DNA from: Nitrospira sp.
GTDB lineage: Bacteria; Nitrospirota; Nitrospiria; Nitrospirales; Nitrospiraceae
Direction of reading: 5' to 3'
Length of the DNA: 64,000 bases
Assembly: GCA_018242765.1 (NCBI GenBank)
Contig: JAFEBH010000002.1
Coordinates: 434,001-498,000 of the forward strand
Part shown: in pieces, positions 45,017 to 52,819 of the stretch
Layout: every line of letters begins with the position of its first letter
Position numbering within the stretch: position 1 is the stretch's first letter
Notes under the pieces: model-generated
The model's database searches: none
Seen by the model: the letters and a program-made list of their open reading frames with translations, nothing else
What the model was told of the DNA's origin: nothing
Made by a program: the position numbers and the translations under genes

Positions 45017-46003
45017 ATGCCCATCCAAGAAGACATTGCATCGCGCGCAGAGAGAACGGCATCATGTCCTTCTCGTTCATCGACCGCTATGCCTCTGTCT
45101 CTTCACGTCTTCGTCGTCACGTTTGTCGTCGGAATCTTCCTCCGATCCCGTGGCATCTTGACCAAAGCGCATGCCGAACGGTTGGCCACTTTTGTGTTCT
45201 CCGTCAGTCTGCCGGCGACGATCCTCGTCTCGCTTGATCCGGTCGCTCTGACATCGACAGCGTGGAAACTCCCGTTGGCCGCCTGCCTCATTACGCTTCC
45301 GATGGTCGTCTGCTCCTGGCGGCTGGCCCGGCTCCTCTCACTTTCACGTGAGACGCAAGGTGGGTTCGTCTTGGCCACGAGCTCCATCAATTCCGTCTAT
45401 TTTGCCTTTCCCGTCATTCTAGCCACATTCGGTGAAGAGGGTCTGACATACGCCGTGCTCTTCGATCTCGGTCAAACGACGCTGACCCTCACCGTCCTCT
45501 ACGGTCTCGCGGTTTGGCACAGCACTCAGACTGCCACCCGTAGGTCGGCTGCGATCCGTTTCCTGTTGTCGCCGCCTTTATGGGCCCTGGCTTGCATTCT
45601 CGCCATCAAATTGTCAGGACAGCATCTCCCTCTCCGGCTCATTGAGCTACTCAAACCATTGCACTTCACGACGACACCACTTGCCAGTCTGGTGCTCGGT
45701 CTCTCGATCAGTTTCTCCACGATCCGGCGAACGGCGCGTCTGGCCACAGTGGGTGTGGCTACACGGATCGGTGGCGGGCTCCTGTTCGGATTGACGACCG
45801 TGCGGATATTGGGACTGACGGGAGTGGAACGAGCAGTCGTGGTCCTGATCGCCATGATGCCCTCGGCAGTCAGCGCCTTGATCATCGCAGCAGAAACGCA
45901 GCTCGATGAGGAACTGGCGGCCTCGATCGTTGCCCTTTCCATTTGTCTCGGCGTGCTGATGCTCCCCTGGCTTCCTCAGCTGGCCGTGATGCTGTTGGAA
46001 TGA
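45017..46003 (+). CDS. AEC-family transporter (auxin-efflux-carrier type)
   Basis: About 300-328 residues with some ten transmembrane helices. SRGILTKAHAERLATFVFSV followed by SLPATILVSLDPV is the first helix pair of AEC transporters, and SSINSVYFAFPVILATFGEE is the N-terminal crossing motif. The C-terminus has MMPSAVSALIIAAETQLDEE with DEELAASIVALSI. The family includes malonate and other organic-acid efflux proteins. ATG codons at 45017 and 45089 are both possible starts; neither has a clear ribosome-binding site. The substrate is unknown. Its stop faces the CBS gene at 12 bases. Confidence 0.8.
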   Translation: MPIQEDIASRAERTASCPSRSSTAMPLSLHVFVVTFVVGIFLRSRGILTKAHAERLATFVFSVSLPATILVSLDPVALTSTAWKLPLAACLITLPMVVCSWRLARLLSLSRETQGGFVLATSSINSVYFAFPVILATFGEEGLTYAVLFDLGQTTLTLTVLYGLAVWHSTQTATRRSAAIRFLLSPPLWALACILAIKLSGQHLPLRLIELLKPLHFTTTPLASLVLGLSISFSTIRRTARLATVGVATRIGGGLLFGLTTVRILGLTGVERAVVVLIAMMPSAVSALIIAAETQLDEELAASIVALSICLGVLMLPWLPQLAVMLLE

Positions 46004-46014
46004 TTCCCTATTTC

Positions 46015-46854
46015 CTATGACGGCTTGCTGAGAAACCTGGGACGATCCCGAACAGCGACCATTTTCACGAGATCCCGCACCGAGAGCACCCCGACGATCT
46101 TCCCGCTTTCCGTCACGGTTAAGTGCCGCACGCCCTGTTCGGCCATCGCCTTACTGGCGTCGCGGACCGTACGATTGACATCAATGCTGAGCAGCGGCGA
46201 GCTCATCACGGCACTGACATGCGTGTGCTCTGCTGCGCGATTGATCGCAAGCCCTCGCCGAACCAGGTCGCACTCCGTCACGATGCCGACGATCTCACCC
46301 GCTTCAATGGTCAACAAGGATCCGAGCCGTTTCTCACACATCAGCTGAGCCGCAGTGAGAAGAGACGCGTCGCTCGGAATTGTCGCGAATGTGGTTGCCA
46401 TCAGAACGCTCAACGGACGGTAGACCTTCTCAAGGTCACTGACTGGGCCGCTCTCCACATCCACGAACGATCGCACCAGATCCCGCACGGAGATGATCCC
46501 GACAATCTCTCCGGCCTCCACCACACAGAGGTGACGGATATGATTGGTTTCCATCACATGGCTGGCATCCAACATGGTACGGTCACCTGTGATCGTCAGA
46601 ATGGGACTGACCATCACCTGACTTGCCGCCGTCGCCATGGGATCTAATCCCGCGGCAAGGACTTTCCGCACGAGATCTGTCTCCGTCAGAATACCGATTG
46701 GCCCTCGGGTGGGATCATCCGACTCAACCAATAGACAGCCGATCCGCTTGATGCTCATTCGTTCGGCCACAGCCATAACCGTCGCCTTCTGTGAGACGAC
46801 CTCCAGATAGCGATGCATAAACTCCTTCACGGACCCGCCCCCATGCTCACCCAT
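46015..46854 (-). CDS. Protein with four CBS domains
   Basis: A 279-residue cytoplasmic protein consisting almost entirely of two CBS pairs: FMHRYLEVVSQKATVMAVAE, QVMVSPILTITGDRTMLDAS, LSVLMATTFATIPSDASLLT and SAVMSSPLLSIDVNRTVRDA begin the four domains. Each ends with the typical GI-S/T-x-R/E-D-L-V pattern (GILTETDLVRK, GIISVRDLVRS, GIVTECDLVRR, GVLSVRDLVKM). CBS pairs bind AMP, ATP or SAM and regulate another protein; here no enzyme domain is fused. AAGGAG 5 bases before 46854 supports this start over the GTG at 46872. No partner gene is in the same operon. Confidence 0.88.
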   Translation of the reverse strand: MGEHGGGSVKEFMHRYLEVVSQKATVMAVAERMSIKRIGCLLVESDDPTRGPIGILTETDLVRKVLAAGLDPMATAASQVMVSPILTITGDRTMLDASHVMETNHIRHLCVVEAGEIVGIISVRDLVRSFVDVESGPVSDLEKVYRPLSVLMATTFATIPSDASLLTAAQLMCEKRLGSLLTIEAGEIVGIVTECDLVRRGLAINRAAEHTHVSAVMSSPLLSIDVNRTVRDASKAMAEQGVRHLTVTESGKIVGVLSVRDLVKMVAVRDRPRFLSKPS

Positions 46855-47387
46855 CTCGACTCCTTGTCTCACGATAAGGTTGTTAACTCTTTCAATAGAA
46901 CATCCACCGGGACCTTGTCAGAAATCCCTGGCGACCACTATACCCGATTGCTGATACGACTATGAAGGAGCACGGCCCTGATCAGTACGAAAGACTTCTC
47001 ATCTCGTCAAGGTCACCCCCGTCACGATGTCAAAACCCTCCCCCCCACCGCTCAAGTTTCATCCGTATTCCAGGCATGGCAAAGGGCCATCGCTTTCGGA
47101 ACATATCCCTTCGCGTGAAGCCTTTCTCAGGGGGGGAACCGGCCGTTTCAAACCGACTCTCTCGTTACGTTAAAGTACTAGATTCATTTGCCTTCACCTC
47201 CTTCACTTTTACGGCTTCCATGACATCCCCCTGGCCTAGCATCTCGAACGGCCCCCACCACCATAACCTCTTATACTTACTTATGAATCCACCGAGTCCC
47301 AGGAGCAATTCCAATCTGCCTCTCGATCGTTGTCCCTCATGGCACTCAACTTGCTTCAAAGCCTTGATACAAAGGACTTGCGCCCCT
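46855..47387. other. Gene-poor region, possible small minus-strand ORF
   Basis: 533 bases. A minus-strand frame at 47165-47359 (64 codons from a TTG) reads LLLGLGGFISKYKRLWWWG and then MLGQGDVMEAVKVKEVKANE. It looks protein-like and its DNA contains AAGGAGGTG near the end, but there is no good start. The plus-strand frame that continues into the gene at 47388 is not protein-like here. No other feature was recognised. Confidence 0.3.
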
Positions 47388-47717
47388 ATGACCGAACAAA
47401 TGGGACAACCGATGCCCCCTATTACTGAGCGAATTGAATGGTGTCGACAACGATCGAGACAGGCTCGGAGTGAGCCGGAGGCGGATGCCTGGCAAGCCGA
47501 AGCGGACGGGCTTCGAGACGCGGTGATGAATCGAGACCACAGCGTCGACTATCAGCTCTGTTCCGCTGAAATTCGAGGACGATACCTGCTGGGCCTTCAA
47601 GATGGGATCGCTATGCTGCAAACCACACGTATGAAACATGCCAATCGTGCGGCTGACCCGAGAATTCCACAACAAGCTCCACAGGTGGAGCGAATGACAC
47701 AATCGGGAGATGAATGA
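47388..47717 (+). CDS. Small hypothetical protein coupled to a zinc-ribbon protein
   Basis: A 109-residue soluble protein. Start chosen at the ATG at 47388, though the ribosome-binding site (AAAGGA) is 12 bases away and 47400 is also possible. The sequence is charged and helical: ERIEWCRQRSRQARSEPEAD, WQAEADGLRDAVMNRDHSVD, YQLCSAEIRGRYLLGLQDGI. No family is recognised. Its TGA overlaps the ATG of the zinc-ribbon gene (ATGA), so the two are translated together. The two may act on one DNA or protein target, which is inference only. Confidence 0.6.
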   Translation: MTEQMGQPMPPITERIEWCRQRSRQARSEPEADAWQAEADGLRDAVMNRDHSVDYQLCSAEIRGRYLLGLQDGIAMLQTTRMKHANRAADPRIPQQAPQVERMTQSGDE

Positions 47718-47923
47718 TGAATTGCCAACGATGCAATGGGCTCGCGGTCTATGACGACAGCTTTCTCGTACAAACTGGTTCATCCTCCGTGGTTCACGCC
47801 TGGCGTTGCGTCAACTGCGGAATGATCGTCGATGAGGTGATCCATCACAATCGGCAAGTCCTCCTACGACGAAAGGCATCGAACGGTTCCAAGCTTCACC
47901 GATATGGCAGTGAGGCTGCATAA
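47714..47923 (+). CDS. Small zinc-ribbon protein
   Basis: A 69-residue protein with two CxxC knuckles, CQRCNGL near the N-terminus and CVNCGMI about 30 residues later, plus HAWRCVNCG, which together form a zinc ribbon. Residues between are FLVQTGSSSVVHAW. It ends with a basic tail (LLRRKASNGSKLHRYG). Zinc ribbons of this size bind nucleic acid or proteins; no further function can be read. It starts inside the stop codon of the upstream 109-residue gene. It converges with the damaged GNAT/cNMP gene at a distance of 4 bases. Confidence 0.75.
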   Translation: MMNCQRCNGLAVYDDSFLVQTGSSSVVHAWRCVNCGMIVDEVIHHNRQVLLRRKASNGSKLHRYGSEAA

Positions 47924-47927
47924 CAGG

Positions 47928-48969
47928 CTAGTGTAACAAGCGCCCAGCTGCACTTCGCTCCTGATCCCGCTTCCACTCTCCTGAGCGGAGGAGCTTGTCT
48001 CCAAGTCCGATGGCCAAGTTTCTGTAGATAATCACCCCGATATCGGGACGACGTCGAATGAGGTCTTCCAGGTCTTTCCGAGGAAGTTCGGCGACCTCGA
48101 TCTCTTTCACGGCCATCGCCGTGGCAGAGTGAGGTCTGGCCGACAAGAGAGAGACTTCTCCGCAGGTTTCTCCGGTATGGATGGTGCCCATGATGGCCAG
48201 AGAAGGTCCGCCGCTGATGATAACCCGCTCTTGAAGCACCACATAGAGCCGGTCGGTTGGATCATGCTCCGCAAAGAGTCGCTTCCCTCTTCGCATGCTT
48301 TTCACCGTGCACACTCCGGCCAACCTGGTCGCCTGTTCGGTATTCATTCCATGAAACAACGGGACCTCTTTGATCGCCCGCGCCATACGAGGCGCGATGA
48401 CGCACGTCGAAAATCCGCGCATCACGACATCGGCCACGGCTTGAACGGGCCCGGTCAGACCGAGTGGCCCCAAATCTTGTCGTTTGTTCAGCCGTACCAT
48501 TTTCACGATGTCGAGTCGTTCGACCTGATAGAACACCATGGCGGGCACATAGGCGACCGGAAGGAAGTTCAACTCCAGCAACGTTCGCTGCATGCGTGGC
48601 GCATAAGCACTGACGTCGATTTCAATGTATTCACTCCCCATCTCCTCCCGACACGTCCGCTCAAAGTTCGACCAGAAGAAAGCGCACGACATCATCGGCC
48701 AACGCAATGAGTTCGAATACCCGCACGGTGTGTTCAACCTGGTCCATGGTATAGCCGACCGCCCCGACGACCTGCGTGCCGGAGCGGGCCAAGAAATAGT
48801 TGGTCCGGCGGGCTTGCCGCTTGAAGAACCCGTAGTCCAATCGCATCGGCCCAAAGATTCCTCGATTCTTGACTCGCCCTCGTTCAATACGCAGCAGAGC
48901 TGGATAGCCCTCGGCTTGCATCTGCTCAAGTCGGTAATCGCCGCCGGACGGATACGAGGCAGAGTCCTC
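47928..48969 (-). pseudogene. GNAT plus cyclic-nucleotide-binding protein, frameshifted
   Basis: The 3' part (frame ending at 47928) encodes a cNMP-binding domain: VPLFHGMNTEQATRLAGVC, then TGETCGEVSLLSARPHSATA (phosphate-binding cassette-like). Before it is a GNAT-like domain (EYIEIDVSAYAPRMQRTLLE). A second frame upstream contributes FGPMRLDYGFFKRQARRTNY and DQVEHTVRVFELIALADDVV. The two frames join if one base is removed from the A-run at 48663-48665 (minus strand TTT), giving ...RFLLVELERTCREEM... Such proteins, acetyltransferases under cNMP or similar control, occur in other bacteria. The N-terminal boundary is unclear because the frame runs without a stop from the upstream amidohydrolase. 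Damage may be real or a sequencing error. Confidence 0.72.
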
Positions 48970-49873
48970 GTCCACGATGAAATCCGGTGTGAGCGGCGGT
49001 GTGCCTTCGATCACCGTGACAGAGATCTTCGCCCCGTGTAACTGCCCGATCGATTCGGCGATGCGGCGTACGGAGTTGAGCAACTGTTGGCGGACAGCCG
49101 GATCTTGTGCCCGCACCGTTCCTTCCAATTTGGCCTGTCCTGCAACCACGTTCGGTGCAGTTCCTGCGTGAAACTGGCCGACCGAAACAACCGAAGGCCG
49201 GGCCGGATCGACCTCACGGGAGACGATCGTTTGCAGCGCCATGATCATGAGGCTCCCCACCACCACCGCATCGATACTTTCATGCGGTCTGGCTCCATGT
49301 GCTCCCTGCCCGATGATCTCAACGGCAAAATTATCCGACGATGCATTGACCGGCCCCTCGCTCACCACAATAGTCCCAGGGTGGTAATGCCGATCCAGAT
49401 GGGCCACCGAAGATGAGACCAGCCCCATCGAGTGCACCTTCCTTAATCATGGCGATCGCACCGGTCCCCTTTTCTTCCGCCGGTTGAAAAATCAATCGTA
49501 CCGGTGCCGGCAAGTCTGGCTCTTGAGACAACAACGCTGCAGCGCCGAGCAGCATCGTCGTGTGACCATCGTGCCCGCAGGCATGCATGACGCCACGGTG
49601 TACCGACAAAAATTCGAGACCGGTTTCTTCTTGAATGGGGAGCGCGTCCATGTCGGCACGGAGCACCACACAAGGCACTCCGGAATCCCCGGGAATGTCG
49701 GCCACGACCCCATATCCCGCGATGTTCATGCGGTGAGGAATGCCAAGATCGTGAAGAAACTTGCCGATGGCTGAGGCCGTCCGAGTTTCCTGCCCACTCA
49801 GCTCAGGATACTGATGGAGCGTTCGTCGTAGAACGACCAACCTGTCATAGAGCTCCGGAGCAATCACTGCCAT
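48970..49873 (-). pseudogene. M20-family amidohydrolase, truncated and frameshifted
   Basis: The N-terminal part (ATG at 49873) is a good M20D peptidase/amidohydrolase: LRRTLHQYPELSGQETRTAS, VVLRADMDALPIQEETG, HACGHDGHTTMLLGAAALLS (metal ligands) and RLIFQPAEEKGTGAIAMIKE. At 49401-49403 (GGG; minus strand CCC) one extra base shifts the frame; removing it gives GLIFGGHLDRHYHPGTIVVS, continuing into the dimerisation domain (GQGAHGARPHESIDAVVVGS, HAGTAPNVVAGQAKLEGTVR). The dimerisation domain is followed not by the C-terminal catalytic segment with its last metal His but by the GNAT/cNMP sequence in the same frame. So about 90 residues of the M20 C-terminus are missing. M20D enzymes cleave N-acyl or hippurate-type amides. 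Inactive as read. Confidence 0.75.
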
Positions 49874-49934
49874 GGGAGTGGTCTCCAAGCCCAACGTACA
49901 CAAGGCCGGACCGTTTCACTCGGTCAAGACACCA

Positions 49935-50420
49935 TCATCCTTCTTTTGCCTGTGCACCCGGCTGATAGACCGCATACACATAAACAGGAACGGACAAGTG
50001 GCCGAGATGCTTGTCGATCAACGGTTTCACGTCCTTCCACTCCAGTCCACCGACCCCGGTTGCCAGACGCGGCAGCGCGACGCTCTTGACCTTCTCGCTT
50101 TCAGCCAACTTGGCGAGTGCCTTGAGACAGTGGTTGACGTTCTCGATCGTAGCCTTCCCCGGTTTGGCTCCATGGCTTGGAGCCGGCTCCTGAGTAAATA
50201 GGCTCACGATTCGCACACCACCGGCACCCGCCCAGGCCCATAATTCACCGGCCTTGGGCGTAAATGTTTGGCAATAATGCCTGAAATCCTTATACATGGC
50301 CGGCCACTGTTGCCTCAGGGACAACGCCAGACCGTTCGCGAACCCGTCGTTCGGGGCCACACCGTGCGCCACCAACTCTGCTTTCGACTGTAAAATGTCC
50401 CCCGCCACTTCCTTGAGCAT
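49935..50420 (-). CDS. Macro-domain protein (Appr-1-p-processing-like)
   Basis: A 161-residue soluble protein. The first strand-loop KEVAGDILQSKAELVAHGV and APNDGFANGLALSLRQQWPA, then LPRLATGVGGLEWKDV, match the macro domain with its ADP-ribose-binding loops (G-D-I; N-D-G-F-A-N-G; G-V-G-G). The start has a strong GGAGG upstream. Macro domains bind or hydrolyse ADP-ribose, ADP-ribose 1''-phosphate, or ADP-ribosylated proteins. The Asn-Asp-Gly-Phe and Gly-Val-Gly-Gly loops are kept, so binding is plausible; catalysis is inferred. No partner ADP-ribosyltransferase (DarT-like) lies nearby. Confidence 0.82.
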   Translation of the reverse strand: MLKEVAGDILQSKAELVAHGVAPNDGFANGLALSLRQQWPAMYKDFRHYCQTFTPKAGELWAWAGAGGVRIVSLFTQEPAPSHGAKPGKATIENVNHCLKALAKLAESEKVKSVALPRLATGVGGLEWKDVKPLIDKHLGHLSVPVYVYAVYQPGAQAKEG

Positions 50421-50536
50421 AGAACCTCCCCTCCTTGTATGAACCCCGACAGCCTGGCACAGTCCACCCTACCGCCTCATGCTGCGGGTGTTTCGTAATC
50501 GACCAATCACCCTTGCGAATCCCATCTCATTGCGTT

Positions 50537-51028
50537 ATGAACGTCGAATGCCGTCCCCTAACCAAAGGCTATGCCGTGGTGCACATTCGACCAGCGACTG
50601 AAGCAGATTTTCCAGCGATCCTCTCTGTGCAACAATCCGCCTTCGGCGAATATGTCGGTGTCTACACCGTCAGTGGCTGGACAACCGAAACTCTCGAGAG
50701 CCTGAAAGAAGATGCGAGGGAGAAACACATTTTCGTCGCAGACGATCAAGGAGCAATCGTCGGTTCCGTGCGCTTCTGGACGGTGGCCGGCGTCTGTGTC
50801 ATTCGGTTGCTCTCGGTGCTTCCCACCCATCAGCGCCATGGCGTCGGGAAAGCCCTGATCCGTGAGATTGAACGAGCAGCCATCGATGCACATAAATTTT
50901 ACGCCTGCACCATGCTGCGTACGCCTCGCAACATTCAATTCTTCATGGGCCTCGGCTATAAGGCTGAGACGATTCTCCCCGATCACTACGATCACCTCGA
51001 CCTTCTCTGCTTTGCCAAATATCGCTGA
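50537..51028 (+). CDS. GNAT-family N-acetyltransferase
   Basis: A 163-residue protein. The fold contains AVVHIRPATEADFPAILSVQ at the N-terminus, IFVADDQGAIVGSVRFWTV, the acetyl-CoA loop VLPTHQRHGVGKALIREIER (with Q-R-H-G-V-G) and the C-terminal FMGLGYKAETILPDHYDHLD. The acceptor is unknown. I place the start at 50537 because the frame from 50435 starts in a Cys/Pro-rich filler, although no ribosome-binding site is obvious at either. It converges with the FGE-like gene. Confidence 0.87.
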   Translation: MNVECRPLTKGYAVVHIRPATEADFPAILSVQQSAFGEYVGVYTVSGWTTETLESLKEDAREKHIFVADDQGAIVGSVRFWTVAGVCVIRLLSVLPTHQRHGVGKALIREIERAAIDAHKFYACTMLRTPRNIQFFMGLGYKAETILPDHYDHLDLLCFAKYR

Positions 51029-51116
51029 GCGGCATCTCTTGAGGAACGGCATGCAATTCCCCATCTCTCAAGGCTCCACCGACGTCCCATGGACATCGCC
51101 ACCTCGCTGCAAATAG

Positions 51117-52361
51117 CTACGGCGTCTTTGCGCAACGGAACCCGTATCCGAACTGTCGATTCATCGGTTGGGCATTGAACCGATGCGCAGACCGGAGAAA
51201 GTCGGTCACGTATAACCAGGACCCTCCGCGAACGACCTTCTCATCACCTTTTGCCGGTCCGATAGGGTTCTTCTCCGGACTTTTCTTGTAAGAATCATGC
51301 TCGTACCAATCAAACACCCACTCCCACGCATTCCCGGCCATGTCATAGATCCCGTAAGGGCTCTTCCCTGCCTCAAACGATCCAACCGGGGACAAGGCCT
51401 GATGATCGTCCCAATCCTTTCTCCCGTAATTCGCGTGGAGCCTGGTCGGAGCTTCATTGCCCCAGGGATAAATCCGTCCATCGGTACCCCGCGCCGCTTT
51501 TTCCCACTCCGCCTCTGTCGGCAAACGCTTACCGGCCCATTTGCAGTAATTGACCGCATCCTCCCAACTGACGTTGACGACCGGACGTCTCAGATGTTGC
51601 GGTTGATTCATGATGCTCCAGTCCGGAGGTTCTTCCATTTCCGTGGCGTCCAAATACCTGGCGTACTGCCCAACCGTCACCTCAAACTTGTCGATCCGGA
51701 ACGCATTGAGATAAATCTGCCGTACCGGCTTTTCATCATCTCCGAGCGTGCTCCCTCGGGTGAACGTCCCCGCCGGGACCAACACCATCTGCCGATCGAG
51801 GTTATCAGCGTCCCCCATCCCTCCGGACGCCCCGGCAGAGACTTGTTTCTTCGCCCCAGACAGAGACCGCGGAAGTTTGGCCTGGAGCTGTTGGTGAAGG
51901 GCCTGCTGTTCACTATTCAGGCCCATTTCATCGGCGCTTTCCAACGTCTCCTGGGCTTGCTTCATCTTTCCACCGGCCACCAACGCCTTCGCTTCGTGCA
52001 GGAGCCTCCAAGCCGTTGTCTCTTCCCGTAACCGCCAGACCTTCGCTTTGGTCTTGGGCAAATAGGATTTTGTCGGCCCGGATTTGGCATCCAGATCCAG
52101 CGCAGCCTCGTAGTGTTCCTCCGCGCAGGTCCAAGCCTCAAGGGCTCGACAGGCTTCGGCGAGATTGAAATGTGCCTGGATATTCGACGGATCCTTCTGG
52201 ATACCGGCCTCCAACGCCGTGCGTGCCTCTACGTACTGTTTGTTTTTCAATAAGTTGTCCCCCTTGGAGAATTCCTGATCTCCGGCCCCGGCAGCCTGCA
52301 CGGCAGCTCCCGAACCGATAAAGAGGCACAACAAGGTCATACTCGCCAACACGTGTCTCAT
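51117..52361 (-). CDS. FGE/SUMF-type domain protein with TPR region, secreted
   Basis: A 414-residue protein with GGGG a few bases before the ATG at 52361. A signal peptide (MRHVLASMTLLCLFIGSGAA) is followed by helical TPR repeats (about residues 30-175; KQYVEARTALEAGIQKDPSN, WTCAEEHYEAALDLD). The formylglycine-generating-enzyme-type fold (about 180-410) starts MVLVPAGTFTRGSTLGDDEK and has WEDAVNYCKWAGKRLPTEAE, PWGNEAPTRLHANYG, MAGNAWEWVFDWYE and GGSWLYVTDFLRSAHR. The two Cys of copper-dependent FGE before the end are absent; only the GFRCA Cys is present, so sulfatase activation is unlikely. Other family members are ergothioneine or peptide modifiers or structural proteins. Role unknown. Confidence 0.85.
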   Translation of the reverse strand: MRHVLASMTLLCLFIGSGAAVQAAGAGDQEFSKGDNLLKNKQYVEARTALEAGIQKDPSNIQAHFNLAEACRALEAWTCAEEHYEAALDLDAKSGPTKSYLPKTKAKVWRLREETTAWRLLHEAKALVAGGKMKQAQETLESADEMGLNSEQQALHQQLQAKLPRSLSGAKKQVSAGASGGMGDADNLDRQMVLVPAGTFTRGSTLGDDEKPVRQIYLNAFRIDKFEVTVGQYARYLDATEMEEPPDWSIMNQPQHLRRPVVNVSWEDAVNYCKWAGKRLPTEAEWEKAARGTDGRIYPWGNEAPTRLHANYGRKDWDDHQALSPVGSFEAGKSPYGIYDMAGNAWEWVFDWYEHDSYKKSPEKNPIGPAKGDEKVVRGGSWLYVTDFLRSAHRFNAQPMNRQFGYGFRCAKTP

Positions 52362-52819
52362 AAACGCCCCCTTCCCCATTCTAACTGATTGCCCTGTGGA
52401 TTCGGCCTCGCCTGCCAGCGAAGGTCTTCAGCCCGGACCGGCCTGGCAGACTTGCTAAGGACTACCTACAAGTTTAGTGCCTGACTGTGACGGCACTCCT
52501 GTTTCGTTCATCAGACAGACTCCTTGGTCATCGACTGCGCGCATTGAGGGAGCACATTCCAATTGTGCGACCTCCCTCTTCCATACCTTTCCCAAGCAGG
52601 CAGGTTCGTTGGTCCGCAACTGCGCGTATGGAACAAGCACCAACCATCTTTCCTTTCCCTCTCATAAACAGGTGGGGAGGTGAGCATTTCGATGGCGACA
52701 TGGCGCACCTCAATTAGTCGGTAGCCTCCGCCTGCATTACCAAGTATCTGTTCAAATTGCTGAACCAGTTACGAGCGCATCATGGCGCCACAAAATACTC
52801 ATCAGCCCACCTGCCCCCC
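52362..52819. other. Gene-poor region downstream of the RND pump
   Basis: 458 bases between the FGE-like gene start and the RND pump stop. An inverted repeat CTGCCAG ... CTGGCAG (52412-52418 and 52443-52449) spans a 24-base loop. Short frames here are antisense or filler. I see no remnant gene or RNA. Confidence 0.35.

Noticed and set aside
47165..47359. 64-codon minus-strand frame with a perfect AAGGAGGTG inside
   Set aside because: The frame begins with TTG without a ribosome-binding site, and AAGGAGGTG would only lead to a five-codon frame.
46962..47387. Upstream extension of the 109-residue gene
   Set aside because: Rich in Pro, Ser and His without protein-like pattern; it overlaps gene-poor DNA, so I start the gene at 47388.
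49935..50420. DarG-type antitoxin reading of the macro-domain gene
   Set aside because: No DarT-like toxin gene is adjacent and the protein is a single short macro domain.
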